Origin: Amycolatopsis sp. EV170708-02-1
Lineage (GTDB): Bacteria > Actinomycetota > Actinomycetes > Mycobacteriales > Pseudonocardiaceae
Direction: 5' to 3'
DNA: 64,000 nt
NCBI RefSeq assembly: GCF_022479115.1
Contig: NZ_CP092497.1
Location: forward strand, 3,224,001 to 3,288,000
Below the pieces are notes generated by a model. It saw only the letters and a list, made by a program, of their open reading frames with translations, did not search any database and was not told the origin of the DNA. Positions within the stretch are counted from its first letter, which is position 1. Each line of letters begins with the position of its first letter. The position numbers and the translations under genes are program-made. Positions 57,694-64,000 of this stretch are shown in pieces.

Positions 57694-58449
57694 CCGAGGT
57701 CCTCTTCTCCCGCGAGAACGGCTGGATCCCCGCGTGATTCGCGAGGATGGTGAGCTCAGGCTCGAACTCGGCGCGGGAGCCGACGCCAACCACGACCCCG
57801 CAGGTTCACCGTCCCGATCTCGGAAGCCCATTTCGAGGTGATCCGCGACGATCTGCTCCGGCATCTGCTGCTGTGGAGCGCGATCCTCCCGCTCTGCGCG
57901 GCGGCCGGAGTCCGGGGCCCGCTCGACGAACGCGCGGCGGCCGCCTTGCTGGACCCGATCCTCCTCGGCGCGCCCGCCGACGTGGAGTCGTTGTTCCGGG
58001 ACATCCGCTGGGACGAACGACGGCTCGTCGCCCAGGGCGCGGACGTCGAACTGCTCGGGCAGGGACGGCTCTTCGCCGCGTTGGGTTCCGCGACGGAGCG
58101 GTCCGACTGGTCGCTGGTCCAGCAGTACGACGCGAACCGCGAGCGCGCCCGGCGCGGCGTCCGGCTCGGCCCGCTCGACGAGGCGCTCCTCAGGTATACG
58201 GGCCGCTACCTGCATGGCGGGAAGGTCCCGGGCCGGAACCCCGATGCCGTCGATCCCGCGCTGCTGCCCGAGGTCCTGCGGGTGATCGCCACGGCGGAAG
58301 AGGCCCGGCTCCCGTTCGCCCGGCGGAAGCGCGCGTGGCGGCGGATCGAAGAGGCGGTCGAGCGCGCGGTTCGCCGCGCCTACCCCGACCTCGTCGACGA
58401 CGCGGTGCGCACGGTGAGTTTTCTGATGTGTTCGGAAGGACGACGATGA
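57690..58449 (+). pseudogene. Twice-frameshifted gene, DUF6357-like (name tentative)
   Basis: ATG 57690 opens TEVLFSRENGWIP, then a stop at 57737. One C added at 57728-57731 continues as RVIREDGELRLELGAGADANHDP. A second C at 57796-57799 continues as RFTVPISEAHFEVIRDDLLRHLLLWSAILPLCAAAGVRGPLDERAAAALLDPILL through LVDDAVRTVSFLMCSEGRR. Repaired, it encodes 253 residues of one continuous, natural-looking helical protein. The family name is from memory. The ATG at 58446 of the next gene overlaps its stop. Confidence 0.7.
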
Positions 58450-59636
58450 GGCCACTGACCTTCAGTGACGACAAGGACAACGAGGAGAAGTGGGTCCCGG
58501 GCGGTGCCCGATCCGCCCCCGACGCGTTCCGCGCGTTCGTCGATCGGCACCGTGCCGACGACAACGCGTCTTTCTGCATCGAGGACGAGGAGAACGAAGA
58601 GGCACTGCTGCTCATGTTCGACGCCGGCACCATCTGCCGGATCAAGGGCGCACAGGATTCGCGGGTCGAGTACCGCCTCGTCACCAACGGCGGCGACTAC
58701 CGGAGCCAGGTGGCCAACTTCGTTCGCGGCGGGCTGACCGCGCTCGACCGCAGCGGGCCGTGGTTGCCGGACGTCGCCGCCCTCAACCGGGCGAGTCTCC
58801 GCTTCGCGTTCGACGGGTCCGTGTTGCGACGGACCCATCCGCGCGAGCTGCGCCGCCGCCTGGAGATCCTGACCGTCATCGACGGGCACGAGCCGGTGAC
58901 GGTCGACGGGGTCACGCACGTCGGCTTCGGCAACGGTGGCGGCGACACGGTCAACGCCTGGTTCACCGCCGACGGGCGCGGCCTGGTGACGACGTTCGAC
59001 CACACCGGAGCGCTCAACTTCTCCGAAGACCCGCAGGCACAGGCTGCCCTGTACGACGGCGTCCCGGCGGACCTTCTCGCCATGGTGAGGAACGTGCCGG
59101 AGGCGGACACGACGCTCGCCGTCTCCCATCCGGACGGCGGCACCGTGGTGGCCGCCAGCGGCGTCTTCACCTTCTCGGGACCCTGCGCCATGGCGGAGGG
59201 ACTGGTGTCCCGGCTTCAGGAAGCACAGCTGGGCATCGAGGACACCGGGGTCGGCTGGCTGCTGGAAGGCCTCCTCTCGCTGGAAGACTTCACCCCCGCC
59301 GCGGTTTCGGAGGCAGTGGCCTGGTGGAGCGCCGGGGAAATCGAGAAAGGGTTCGCCGCGGGCGCCCAGGAACAGCCCGCCCCGCTCGACCAGGATGTGG
59401 TGGATCGCTTCTGCAAGATTTGGGCCGACTCCGGGTACAACGATCGCTGGGACGTGCACTACGTCCTTTTCGACGGCCACACGGTCGAGGACGCGGGCGA
59501 GGCCAGGGACGAGCTCCTGGCCTTGGTCCGGACACTCGGGCTCGAGCGCGTCGACGCCCCGCCCGGAGCCCCCACCGGCGAAGTGTGGGTGCGCACCGAT
59601 CCCCGTATCGACGCCGGGCTCGAGCGCTGGTCGTGA
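58446..59636 (+). CDS. Large hypothetical protein, last gene of the operon
   Basis: 396 residues. No signal peptide or membrane helix. Residues ~1-110 (PLTFSDDKDNEEKWVPGG...NEEALLLMFDAGTICRIKGAQ...DYRSQVANFVRGGL) and ~120-230 (VNAWFTADGRGLVTTFDHTGALNF) look like two alpha/beta domains. The C-terminal ~130 contain EAVAWWSAGEIEKGFAAG and end with WVRTDPRIDAGLERW. The style recalls immunity or SMI1-like proteins, but I recognise no family. It overlaps the previous gene by 4 bp (ATGA). Confidence 0.65.
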   Translation: MRPLTFSDDKDNEEKWVPGGARSAPDAFRAFVDRHRADDNASFCIEDEENEEALLLMFDAGTICRIKGAQDSRVEYRLVTNGGDYRSQVANFVRGGLTALDRSGPWLPDVAALNRASLRFAFDGSVLRRTHPRELRRRLEILTVIDGHEPVTVDGVTHVGFGNGGGDTVNAWFTADGRGLVTTFDHTGALNFSEDPQAQAALYDGVPADLLAMVRNVPEADTTLAVSHPDGGTVVAASGVFTFSGPCAMAEGLVSRLQEAQLGIEDTGVGWLLEGLLSLEDFTPAAVSEAVAWWSAGEIEKGFAAGAQEQPAPLDQDVVDRFCKIWADSGYNDRWDVHYVLFDGHTVEDAGEARDELLALVRTLGLERVDAPPGAPTGEVWVRTDPRIDAGLERWS

Positions 59637-59640
59637 CCCG

Positions 59641-60117
59641 TCAGGGCAGGCCCCGGACTTGCCGCCCGGCGGTTCGGATGAACACGGACAGGGTTTCCTG
59701 GCCGCGCTCTTCGTGCTGTTTCACGGCGGCGAGATCCGGGGCTCGATGCAGGGCCGCGATCGGTTCGAAGGCGGCATCGACGAGCCGGAGGATCTCGGCG
59801 TCCTCGGTGAGCATCTGGATCCTGAGCCGCGCGTGATCGGCCGTCGCTCCGCGTTCATCCGATTCCGTGTGCGCGGCCCGCAACTCGTCGTCCGGGGCCG
59901 AGCGTTGCTTGAGGAACCACTTCGCGATCACGCCTTGCCGCAGCTCGGTCATGGCTTCGGCGAAGGCGACGTAAGCGGCGATCCGTTCCTGCCGGAGGCG
60001 CTCGTCACGAGCGGTCCGCTCGGTCCGTCGTGTGTTCAGTAAGCCGAGCAGGTACGTGAGGGTCGAACCGGCCAAGGTTCCGGAGATGGCGACCACACTG
60101 GTCAGCACGCCGTTCAT
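59641..60117 (-). CDS. Membrane-anchored coiled-coil hypothetical
   Basis: 158 residues from ATG 60117. One N-terminal membrane helix (NGVLTSVVAISGTLAGSTLTYLLGLL, ~2-27) is followed by an Arg-rich coiled coil (NTRRTERTARDERLRQERIAAYVAFAEAMTELRQG) and another helical stretch. Small proteins of this layout are common in actinobacteria without known role. It converges with the large hypothetical gene, 4 bp apart. Confidence 0.7.
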   Translation of the reverse strand: MNGVLTSVVAISGTLAGSTLTYLLGLLNTRRTERTARDERLRQERIAAYVAFAEAMTELRQGVIAKWFLKQRSAPDDELRAAHTESDERGATADHARLRIQMLTEDAEILRLVDAAFEPIAALHRAPDLAAVKQHEERGQETLSVFIRTAGRQVRGLP

Positions 60118-60171
60118 GGTCGGGATCGTAGGATCCCCGCAGTCGCGCAGGAACCGGATCAAGGGAGAACA

Positions 60172-60543
60172 GTGCCGAACGACGCCACCGTCGATCTCAT
60201 CGGGTCGCTGGTCGATGCCATGGGACCGGCCGACGGCTGGGAATCGTTCGCGATGATCCTGGAGTTCGGGGAAGGGTTTCGCAGTGCGTACGGGTACGCG
60301 TACTCGCCCGAAGGCGTCACGCCCGTGGCCTGCGAGTGGCCGAGCATCGAAGCCGCGGTGGACGCGTACCTGGGCGGCCACTACCGGCCCGGTGAGAGGT
60401 TGCCGGTGAAGATCCTCGTGCAGTTCGACCGGACTGCCGGGAAGTACGAGGTGACCTTCGAGGACACCGACGAAGACCGCTGGGCCGTGAAGCCGAAGAA
60501 CTTCCGGCAGATGCGCGAACAGCTGCGCCCGAAGTTCGGCTGA
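60172..60543 (+). CDS. YezG/DUF600-like immunity-type protein
   Basis: 123 residues from GTG 60172 with GGGAG 5 nt upstream. Pattern helix (DLIGSLVDAMGPADGWESF), beta strands (MILEFGEGFRSAYGYAY), helix, then VKILVQFDRTAGKYEVTFEDTDEDRWAVKP. That resembles YezG/DUF600 immunity proteins, with a Trp and acidic residues after the last strand. No toxin gene is seen next to it, so it could be an orphan immunity gene. The family is tentative. Confidence 0.55.
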   Translation: MPNDATVDLIGSLVDAMGPADGWESFAMILEFGEGFRSAYGYAYSPEGVTPVACEWPSIEAAVDAYLGGHYRPGERLPVKILVQFDRTAGKYEVTFEDTDEDRWAVKPKNFRQMREQLRPKFG

Positions 60544-60556
60544 GGGGACGAGAACG

Positions 60557-61618
60557 ATGGCACGGAAGCGGAAGACTCTTCCCAAGGACTTCGAGGAGAT
60601 GTTGACCTCGGCCTCGGTGGAGGAACTCAAGGCAGTCTTCGGCAAATGCGAGATCGACGCGCGGGGCGGCTATTACAAGGGCACCGCCATCAGCTTCCCG
60701 GCCTGCCCGGACGAGCTCGTCGTCTGGCTGACCGGGCAGGGGCTCGCCGTCGACACCCCGGACAGCTACGGCAGGACACCGCTTCACGCGCGGGCTTCCC
60801 GCGGTGCTCCGAAGCAGATTCCCTTGCTGCTCTCGCTCGGCGCGGACATCGATGCGGCCGACACGTCGGGGCAAACACCGCTCGGGTCCGCCGTGGGCAG
60901 GCTGAGCGTCGAGACGGTGCGAGCGCTGATCGAGCACGGGGCCTCGACCGAGGTCGTCGACCGGCGCGGCAACACCTTGCTGATGTGCTGCCTGATCCGT
61001 ACGGAGAACGCCTATATCCGGGAGTCCGCCGAGATCGCGAAACTGCTGCTCGAACGCGGGGCGAGCATCACGCCCGAAATGCGCCGGAAGGTCGAGCGGA
61101 TCGGTAGTGGGTTCGAGTTCCATCGCGAGACCTTCAACCGCGACCTCCTCGAAGAGACCGACGCCGCGCTCGGTGAGCTGTACCGGATCTTCGGGGTCGA
61201 GCCGGTCGCCCGGCGGTCGAAGCACGACGGGGTTTCGCCGATCGTCGTTCCCGACGGATCCTGGCGGGAGCGGCACAAAGCGCTCTGGGAGTTCCTCGTG
61301 CCGTCGAGCGGCGCGGGTGAGACAGTGCAGTGCGAGGCCATCCGCGTCACCGGCCGGATCTCCGACGAGATGTTCCGGAACGGCGGGGCGAACTGGGACC
61401 GTGATTATCGTGCGATGGCCGACGCGTTCCCGGGTTTCCTGGCGCAGGGCGAGCCTCTCCGCGAGGAAGAACTCCAAGAGGCCAAGGAGATCGCCAAGCG
61501 GGTCAGGTCCGGTCGCGGCGGGGACGAACAGCTCGATCGCTTGAGCGAACTCGCCGTCGCCTGGGTCGCGAGGAATCCGGGCCCGATCGCCTTGGAAGCG
61601 GTGGACTACTCACGATGA
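60557..61618 (+). CDS. Ankyrin-repeat protein
   Basis: 353 residues. Ankyrin repeats at ~55-175: DSYGRTPLHARASRGAPKQIPLLLSLGADIDAADTSGQTPLGSAVGRLSVETVRALIEHGASTEVVDRRGNTLL and IAKLLLERGASI. The C-terminal half is helical without clear relatives (RRKVERIGSGFEF ... DRLSELAVAWVARN). Bacterial ankyrin proteins often accompany toxin-immunity loci. It follows the YezG-like gene by 13 bp and is probably in the same operon. Confidence 0.82.
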   Translation: MARKRKTLPKDFEEMLTSASVEELKAVFGKCEIDARGGYYKGTAISFPACPDELVVWLTGQGLAVDTPDSYGRTPLHARASRGAPKQIPLLLSLGADIDAADTSGQTPLGSAVGRLSVETVRALIEHGASTEVVDRRGNTLLMCCLIRTENAYIRESAEIAKLLLERGASITPEMRRKVERIGSGFEFHRETFNRDLLEETDAALGELYRIFGVEPVARRSKHDGVSPIVVPDGSWRERHKALWEFLVPSSGAGETVQCEAIRVTGRISDEMFRNGGANWDRDYRAMADAFPGFLAQGEPLREEELQEAKEIAKRVRSGRGGDEQLDRLSELAVAWVARNPGPIALEAVDYSR

Positions 61619-61622
61619 GGAC

Positions 61623-61661
61623 CGCCGGGTGTCCCCGATGAAGCGTCGAGGACACCCGGCG
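61623..61661. terminator. 12-bp hairpin between convergent genes
   Basis: CGCCGGGTGTCC (61623-61634) pairs with GGACACCCGGCG (61650-61661). It fills the 47-bp gap between the ankyrin gene and the M28 peptidase gene, so it can serve both. Confidence 0.75.
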
Positions 61662-61665
61662 CGGC

Positions 61666-63027
61666 TCACTTCCGCAGCAGGCTGTACGCCGCCGAACCGA
61701 TCAGCTCCAGCGAGACCTGAAGCCGCTCAAGGGAAACGTTGTCCTTGATGGTGTCTTCCGGCGTGTGGTAGGTCGGCTCCAGCAGCGCCGGGCCGGTTTC
61801 GCCACGCCAGCTGAAGTTGCCCGACGCGATCCCGCGCTCGAAGAACGGCACGTGGTCGCTCGAACCGCGCGCCACCGGGCCCTTGACCTGAGGGTCGTAG
61901 CCGAGCCGCTTGGCGGCGGCGTTGACGGCCGCGGTCGTGGCGTTGTCGGCACCGTCGACCGAAAGCAGCCAGTAGGTCACCGCCGGGTCCCAGCTGGTGG
62001 CGACCATATCGTTCTGGAAGCAGCCCGCGATCCGCTTCGCTTCCGGTTCGGACAGGTTCTTGACGTAGTGCCGCGAACCGATCAGCCCGTACTCCTCCGA
62101 GCCCCACAGCGCGAACCGCAGCGTCTTGTTCGTCGGCAGGTGGCGCAGGACACGCGCCAGCTCCAGGCACAGCACGGTGCCGCTGCCGTCGTCGTTGGCA
62201 CCGGGGGAGCCGGGGACGCTGTCGTAGTGCGCGGTCACCATGACCACGCCGTCGTCCTTGCCGGGGAACGTGGCGGGCCGCTCGGCGATGACGTTGTAGG
62301 ACGTCAGGTTCTTGTGGTGCGTCGCCGTCGCCTTGACGGTGACCGAGCCCTTGGCGAGCCGTTCGCGCAGGCGCTCCACCTGTACTTGGGCCAGGCCCAG
62401 CACCGGGATGGTGACCGGCGTGGCGAGCGTCGGGGAGAACGCGGACAGCTTGCGTGCCGGGTCGGCGCCGATCCGGCCGAGCAGCACGGCGTCCGCTCCG
62501 CGCTGCGCCGCCGTCAGGTACGCGTCGGCCTTGTTCGCCACGGCGGCGATCAGCACGATCTTGCCGGTCAGGTCGTCGGGCAGGGTGCTGCCGTCACCGG
62601 CGTCGACGACGACCGCCTCGCGGGTGACGTCCTGCAAGCCTTGCGGCGACGAGCCGGTCTGCCAGCTGTCACGCCCGATCGACAGGCCGCCCAGGAACTT
62701 GTCGGCGATCGGGAACGGCTGCAGCGTGACCTGATAGCGCAGGTCGCGAAGCACCTTCGCGATGTAGTCCCTGGCCCGCAGTTCGCCTTCGGTGCCGGCG
62801 ATCCGGGGACCGATCTTGTCGCTGAGCACCCGGAGGTGCTCCAGCGCCCGCCGCGAACGGACTCGTGCGACCACGGGGTAATCACCGAACTCCAGCGACG
62901 GCGGGAACTGCGCGCCCGGACGTTGTTGCGTGGCCGCGGCGGCGGTGCCGGGGTTCAACCCGATCGTCGCCGCGCCCGCCAGTGCCACCGCGCCCGCGAG
63001 CACCTCACGTCTGCGCAGACCTGCCAT
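61666..63027 (-). CDS. Secreted M28-family metallopeptidase
   Basis: 453 residues with a twin-arginine-like leader (GLRRREVLAGAVALAGAATIG, cleavage near AAAA). A PA-like insert (~130-235) precedes the peptidase domain. The zinc ligands are in VMVTAHYDSVPGSPGANDDGSG (His, bridging Asp ~262-272), GSEEYGLIGSRHY (catalytic Glu and ligand), FQNDMVATSWDP and EPTYHTPEDTIKD (His). It is an aminopeptidase-type exopeptidase acting outside the cell. Confidence 0.92.
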   Translation of the reverse strand: MAGLRRREVLAGAVALAGAATIGLNPGTAAAATQQRPGAQFPPSLEFGDYPVVARVRSRRALEHLRVLSDKIGPRIAGTEGELRARDYIAKVLRDLRYQVTLQPFPIADKFLGGLSIGRDSWQTGSSPQGLQDVTREAVVVDAGDGSTLPDDLTGKIVLIAAVANKADAYLTAAQRGADAVLLGRIGADPARKLSAFSPTLATPVTIPVLGLAQVQVERLRERLAKGSVTVKATATHHKNLTSYNVIAERPATFPGKDDGVVMVTAHYDSVPGSPGANDDGSGTVLCLELARVLRHLPTNKTLRFALWGSEEYGLIGSRHYVKNLSEPEAKRIAGCFQNDMVATSWDPAVTYWLLSVDGADNATTAAVNAAAKRLGYDPQVKGPVARGSSDHVPFFERGIASGNFSWRGETGPALLEPTYHTPEDTIKDNVSLERLQVSLELIGSAAYSLLRK

Positions 63028-63118
63028 GGAACACCCCTCACTTCTCGGAGAAACTCGTTCGAGTAGCCAATAGTGCGCCGGTCACCGGAGCAACCTCCGA
63101 TCGTCCCCTTTTTCCGGT

Positions 63119-63493
63119 TCAGCGCGCGGCGACCCGGCGGTAGGCGTGCGAGACGGCGACGACGCCGGAGACCGCCGCGGCGATCACCCCGCCGATCAGC
63201 AGCACGGTCCCGACGAAGGGCCCGAAGCCGCCGACGTCGGCGAGCCGCCCCCAGAAGGAGCCTTCGAGGAGCGCGCCGACGAGGATGAAGACCGGCGCGG
63301 CGACGCCGAGGAAGAGGATCCACCGGTACTTGGCGGCGAGCGTCAGTACGAGGATCCCGGTCACGCCGAGGATGAACGGGCCGGGCGGGATGTCCGGAAA
63401 ACCGGGGACGCCCGAGGCGATCTGGATGAGCAGGCCGGCGACGCCGACGAAGAGGAAGAAGGCGTTGGAGACGGCGGCGGTGGAACGGTTCAT
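63119..63493 (-). CDS. Small four-helix membrane protein
   Basis: 124 residues from ATG 63493 with GAGGAG 7 nt upstream; ATG 63523 lacks a site. Four membrane helices: SNAFFLFVGVAGLLIQIASG, PFILGVTGILVLTLAA, WILFLGVAAPVFILVGALLEG and FVGTVLLIGGVIAAAVSGVVAV, then a short basic tail. Function unknown. Confidence 0.8.
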   Translation of the reverse strand: MNRSTAAVSNAFFLFVGVAGLLIQIASGVPGFPDIPPGPFILGVTGILVLTLAAKYRWILFLGVAAPVFILVGALLEGSFWGRLADVGGFGPFVGTVLLIGGVIAAAVSGVVAVSHAYRRVAAR

Positions 63494-63578
63494 GGTGAAC
63501 TCCTCACTGGGTTTCAAGACCACTGAAGAGTCCCGTTCACGGCGGCCGAGGGCGTCCGCCCGGAAGCGGCAATCGGGC

Positions 63579-64000
63579 CTACGCGGACCTACGTAGCGGC
63601 TTGCCGAGGATCAGGGTGAGTTCGGCCGAAATCGCGGTCACCAGTGGTTCGCCGAACACGCAGATCGTGTACTCCCAAGGGTGACCGAACGTGCCGAGCC
63701 GGAAGTCCGGGGTCAGGTAGATGTGGTAGTCGCCGTCCGGGAACGGGCTGAGCGGCCACTCCTTCGCGGTGGTCGCGAGCCGGTACGACTCGTGGCGCCA
63801 GTCGAGCGCGTACACCTCGTCGGCACACGAGATCAGGCCTTTCCGGATCACGGAGACCATCCACTCCAGCAGCTCGTACTCCGGATGCTTGTCGAGGGCG
63901 GTCAGGCGCCAGGTCGCCGACCCTGGGGGCTCCACGATCCCGGGCCAGTTGAGCGGGTCGTTGCCGGCTCGGAACGAGAAGTCCGCGAAGAAACGCTTCC
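63579..64000 (-). CDS. DUF2716-like protein, C-terminal part (partial)
   Basis: The frame is open to the right edge and begins ...KRFFADFSFRAGNDPLNWPGIVEPPGSATWRL, so the start codon is outside; GTG 63935 is internal. 140 residues are visible, ending in CVFGEPLVTAISAELTLILGKPLRRSA. The W-P-x-x-V/E-P-P-x-S region and PFPDGDYHIYLTPDFRLGTFGHPWEYTICVFG fit DUF2716 from memory. Function unknown. Confidence 0.65.
   Translation of the reverse strand, partial: KRFFADFSFRAGNDPLNWPGIVEPPGSATWRLTALDKHPEYELLEWMVSVIRKGLISCADEVYALDWRHESYRLATTAKEWPLSPFPDGDYHIYLTPDFRLGTFGHPWEYTICVFGEPLVTAISAELTLILGKPLRRSA

Noticed and set aside
57747..58445. Long frame fusing upstream residues to the 58446 gene
   Set aside because: The upstream part is an Arg/Pro-rich wrong-frame reading of the DUF6357-like gene; ATG 58446 is coupled to the previous stop.

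Overview
The window is high-GC, densely coded actinobacterial chromosome. It contains a mycothiol S-conjugate amidase, an F420-type PPOX oxidoreductase, an EspC-like type VII secretion target, a GuaB1-type IMPDH paralogue and many leaderless genes with a TANNNT box 6-8 nt before the start codon. Together these point to Pseudonocardiaceae, most likely Amycolatopsis or a close relative. The genus is inferred from gene content and style, not from a marker gene.

Layout. (1) 1-1135: end of a type VII secretion locus (partial substrate, EspC-like protein, YbaB-like protein). (2) 1386-3981: hppD, a divergent Lrp/AsnC regulator and a zinc-ribbon MBL hydrolase. (3) 4063-22604: the M. tuberculosis Rv1080c-Rv1086 order is kept (greA, DUF4307, mca, small membrane protein, thioredoxin-domain YyaL, TrhA/hemolysin III, Z-prenyl synthase), followed by phoH2. 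It is interrupted by a pnkp-hen1 RNA-repair operon (6858-10702) and by a GH28 hydrolase, an acyl-CoA oxidase, a K+ channel and a PPOX gene. (4) 22665-36711: accessory genes, including a phosphodiesterase/glycosyltransferase pair, guaB1, an HxlR/Old Yellow Enzyme locus, an HTH-TM-Ig protein, small secreted proteins, ligB and several regulators with transporters. (5) 36708-54678: synteny resumes with Rv1098c-Rv1112 (fumC, glpX, xseB, xseA, Rv1109c-like, ispH, Rv1111c-like, ychF). A DNA-repair block (rmuC, sbcD, sbcC, ogt, ada-alkA) lies between the last two. (6) 54657-56640: a two-gene AbiE-like toxin-antitoxin islet flanked by a 22-bp duplication of the 3' end of ychF. (7) 56659-64000: mostly uncharacterised genes, two frameshifted genes, orphan immunity-like genes, an M28 peptidase and a partial gene at the right edge.

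Themes. Several genes serve nucleic-acid repair (Pnkp/Hen1 for RNA; LigB, RmuC, SbcCD, Ogt and Ada-AlkA for DNA). Intergenic spaces carry long, nearly perfect palindromes that recur as a family. Four single-base deletions in runs of C break three genes; each is cured by adding one C, so sequencing error and real decay must be told apart. The best candidate for an undescribed unit is the integrase-less AbiE islet seated in the ychF stop-codon region. The structured leader of phoH and the pnkp-hen1 insertion come next.
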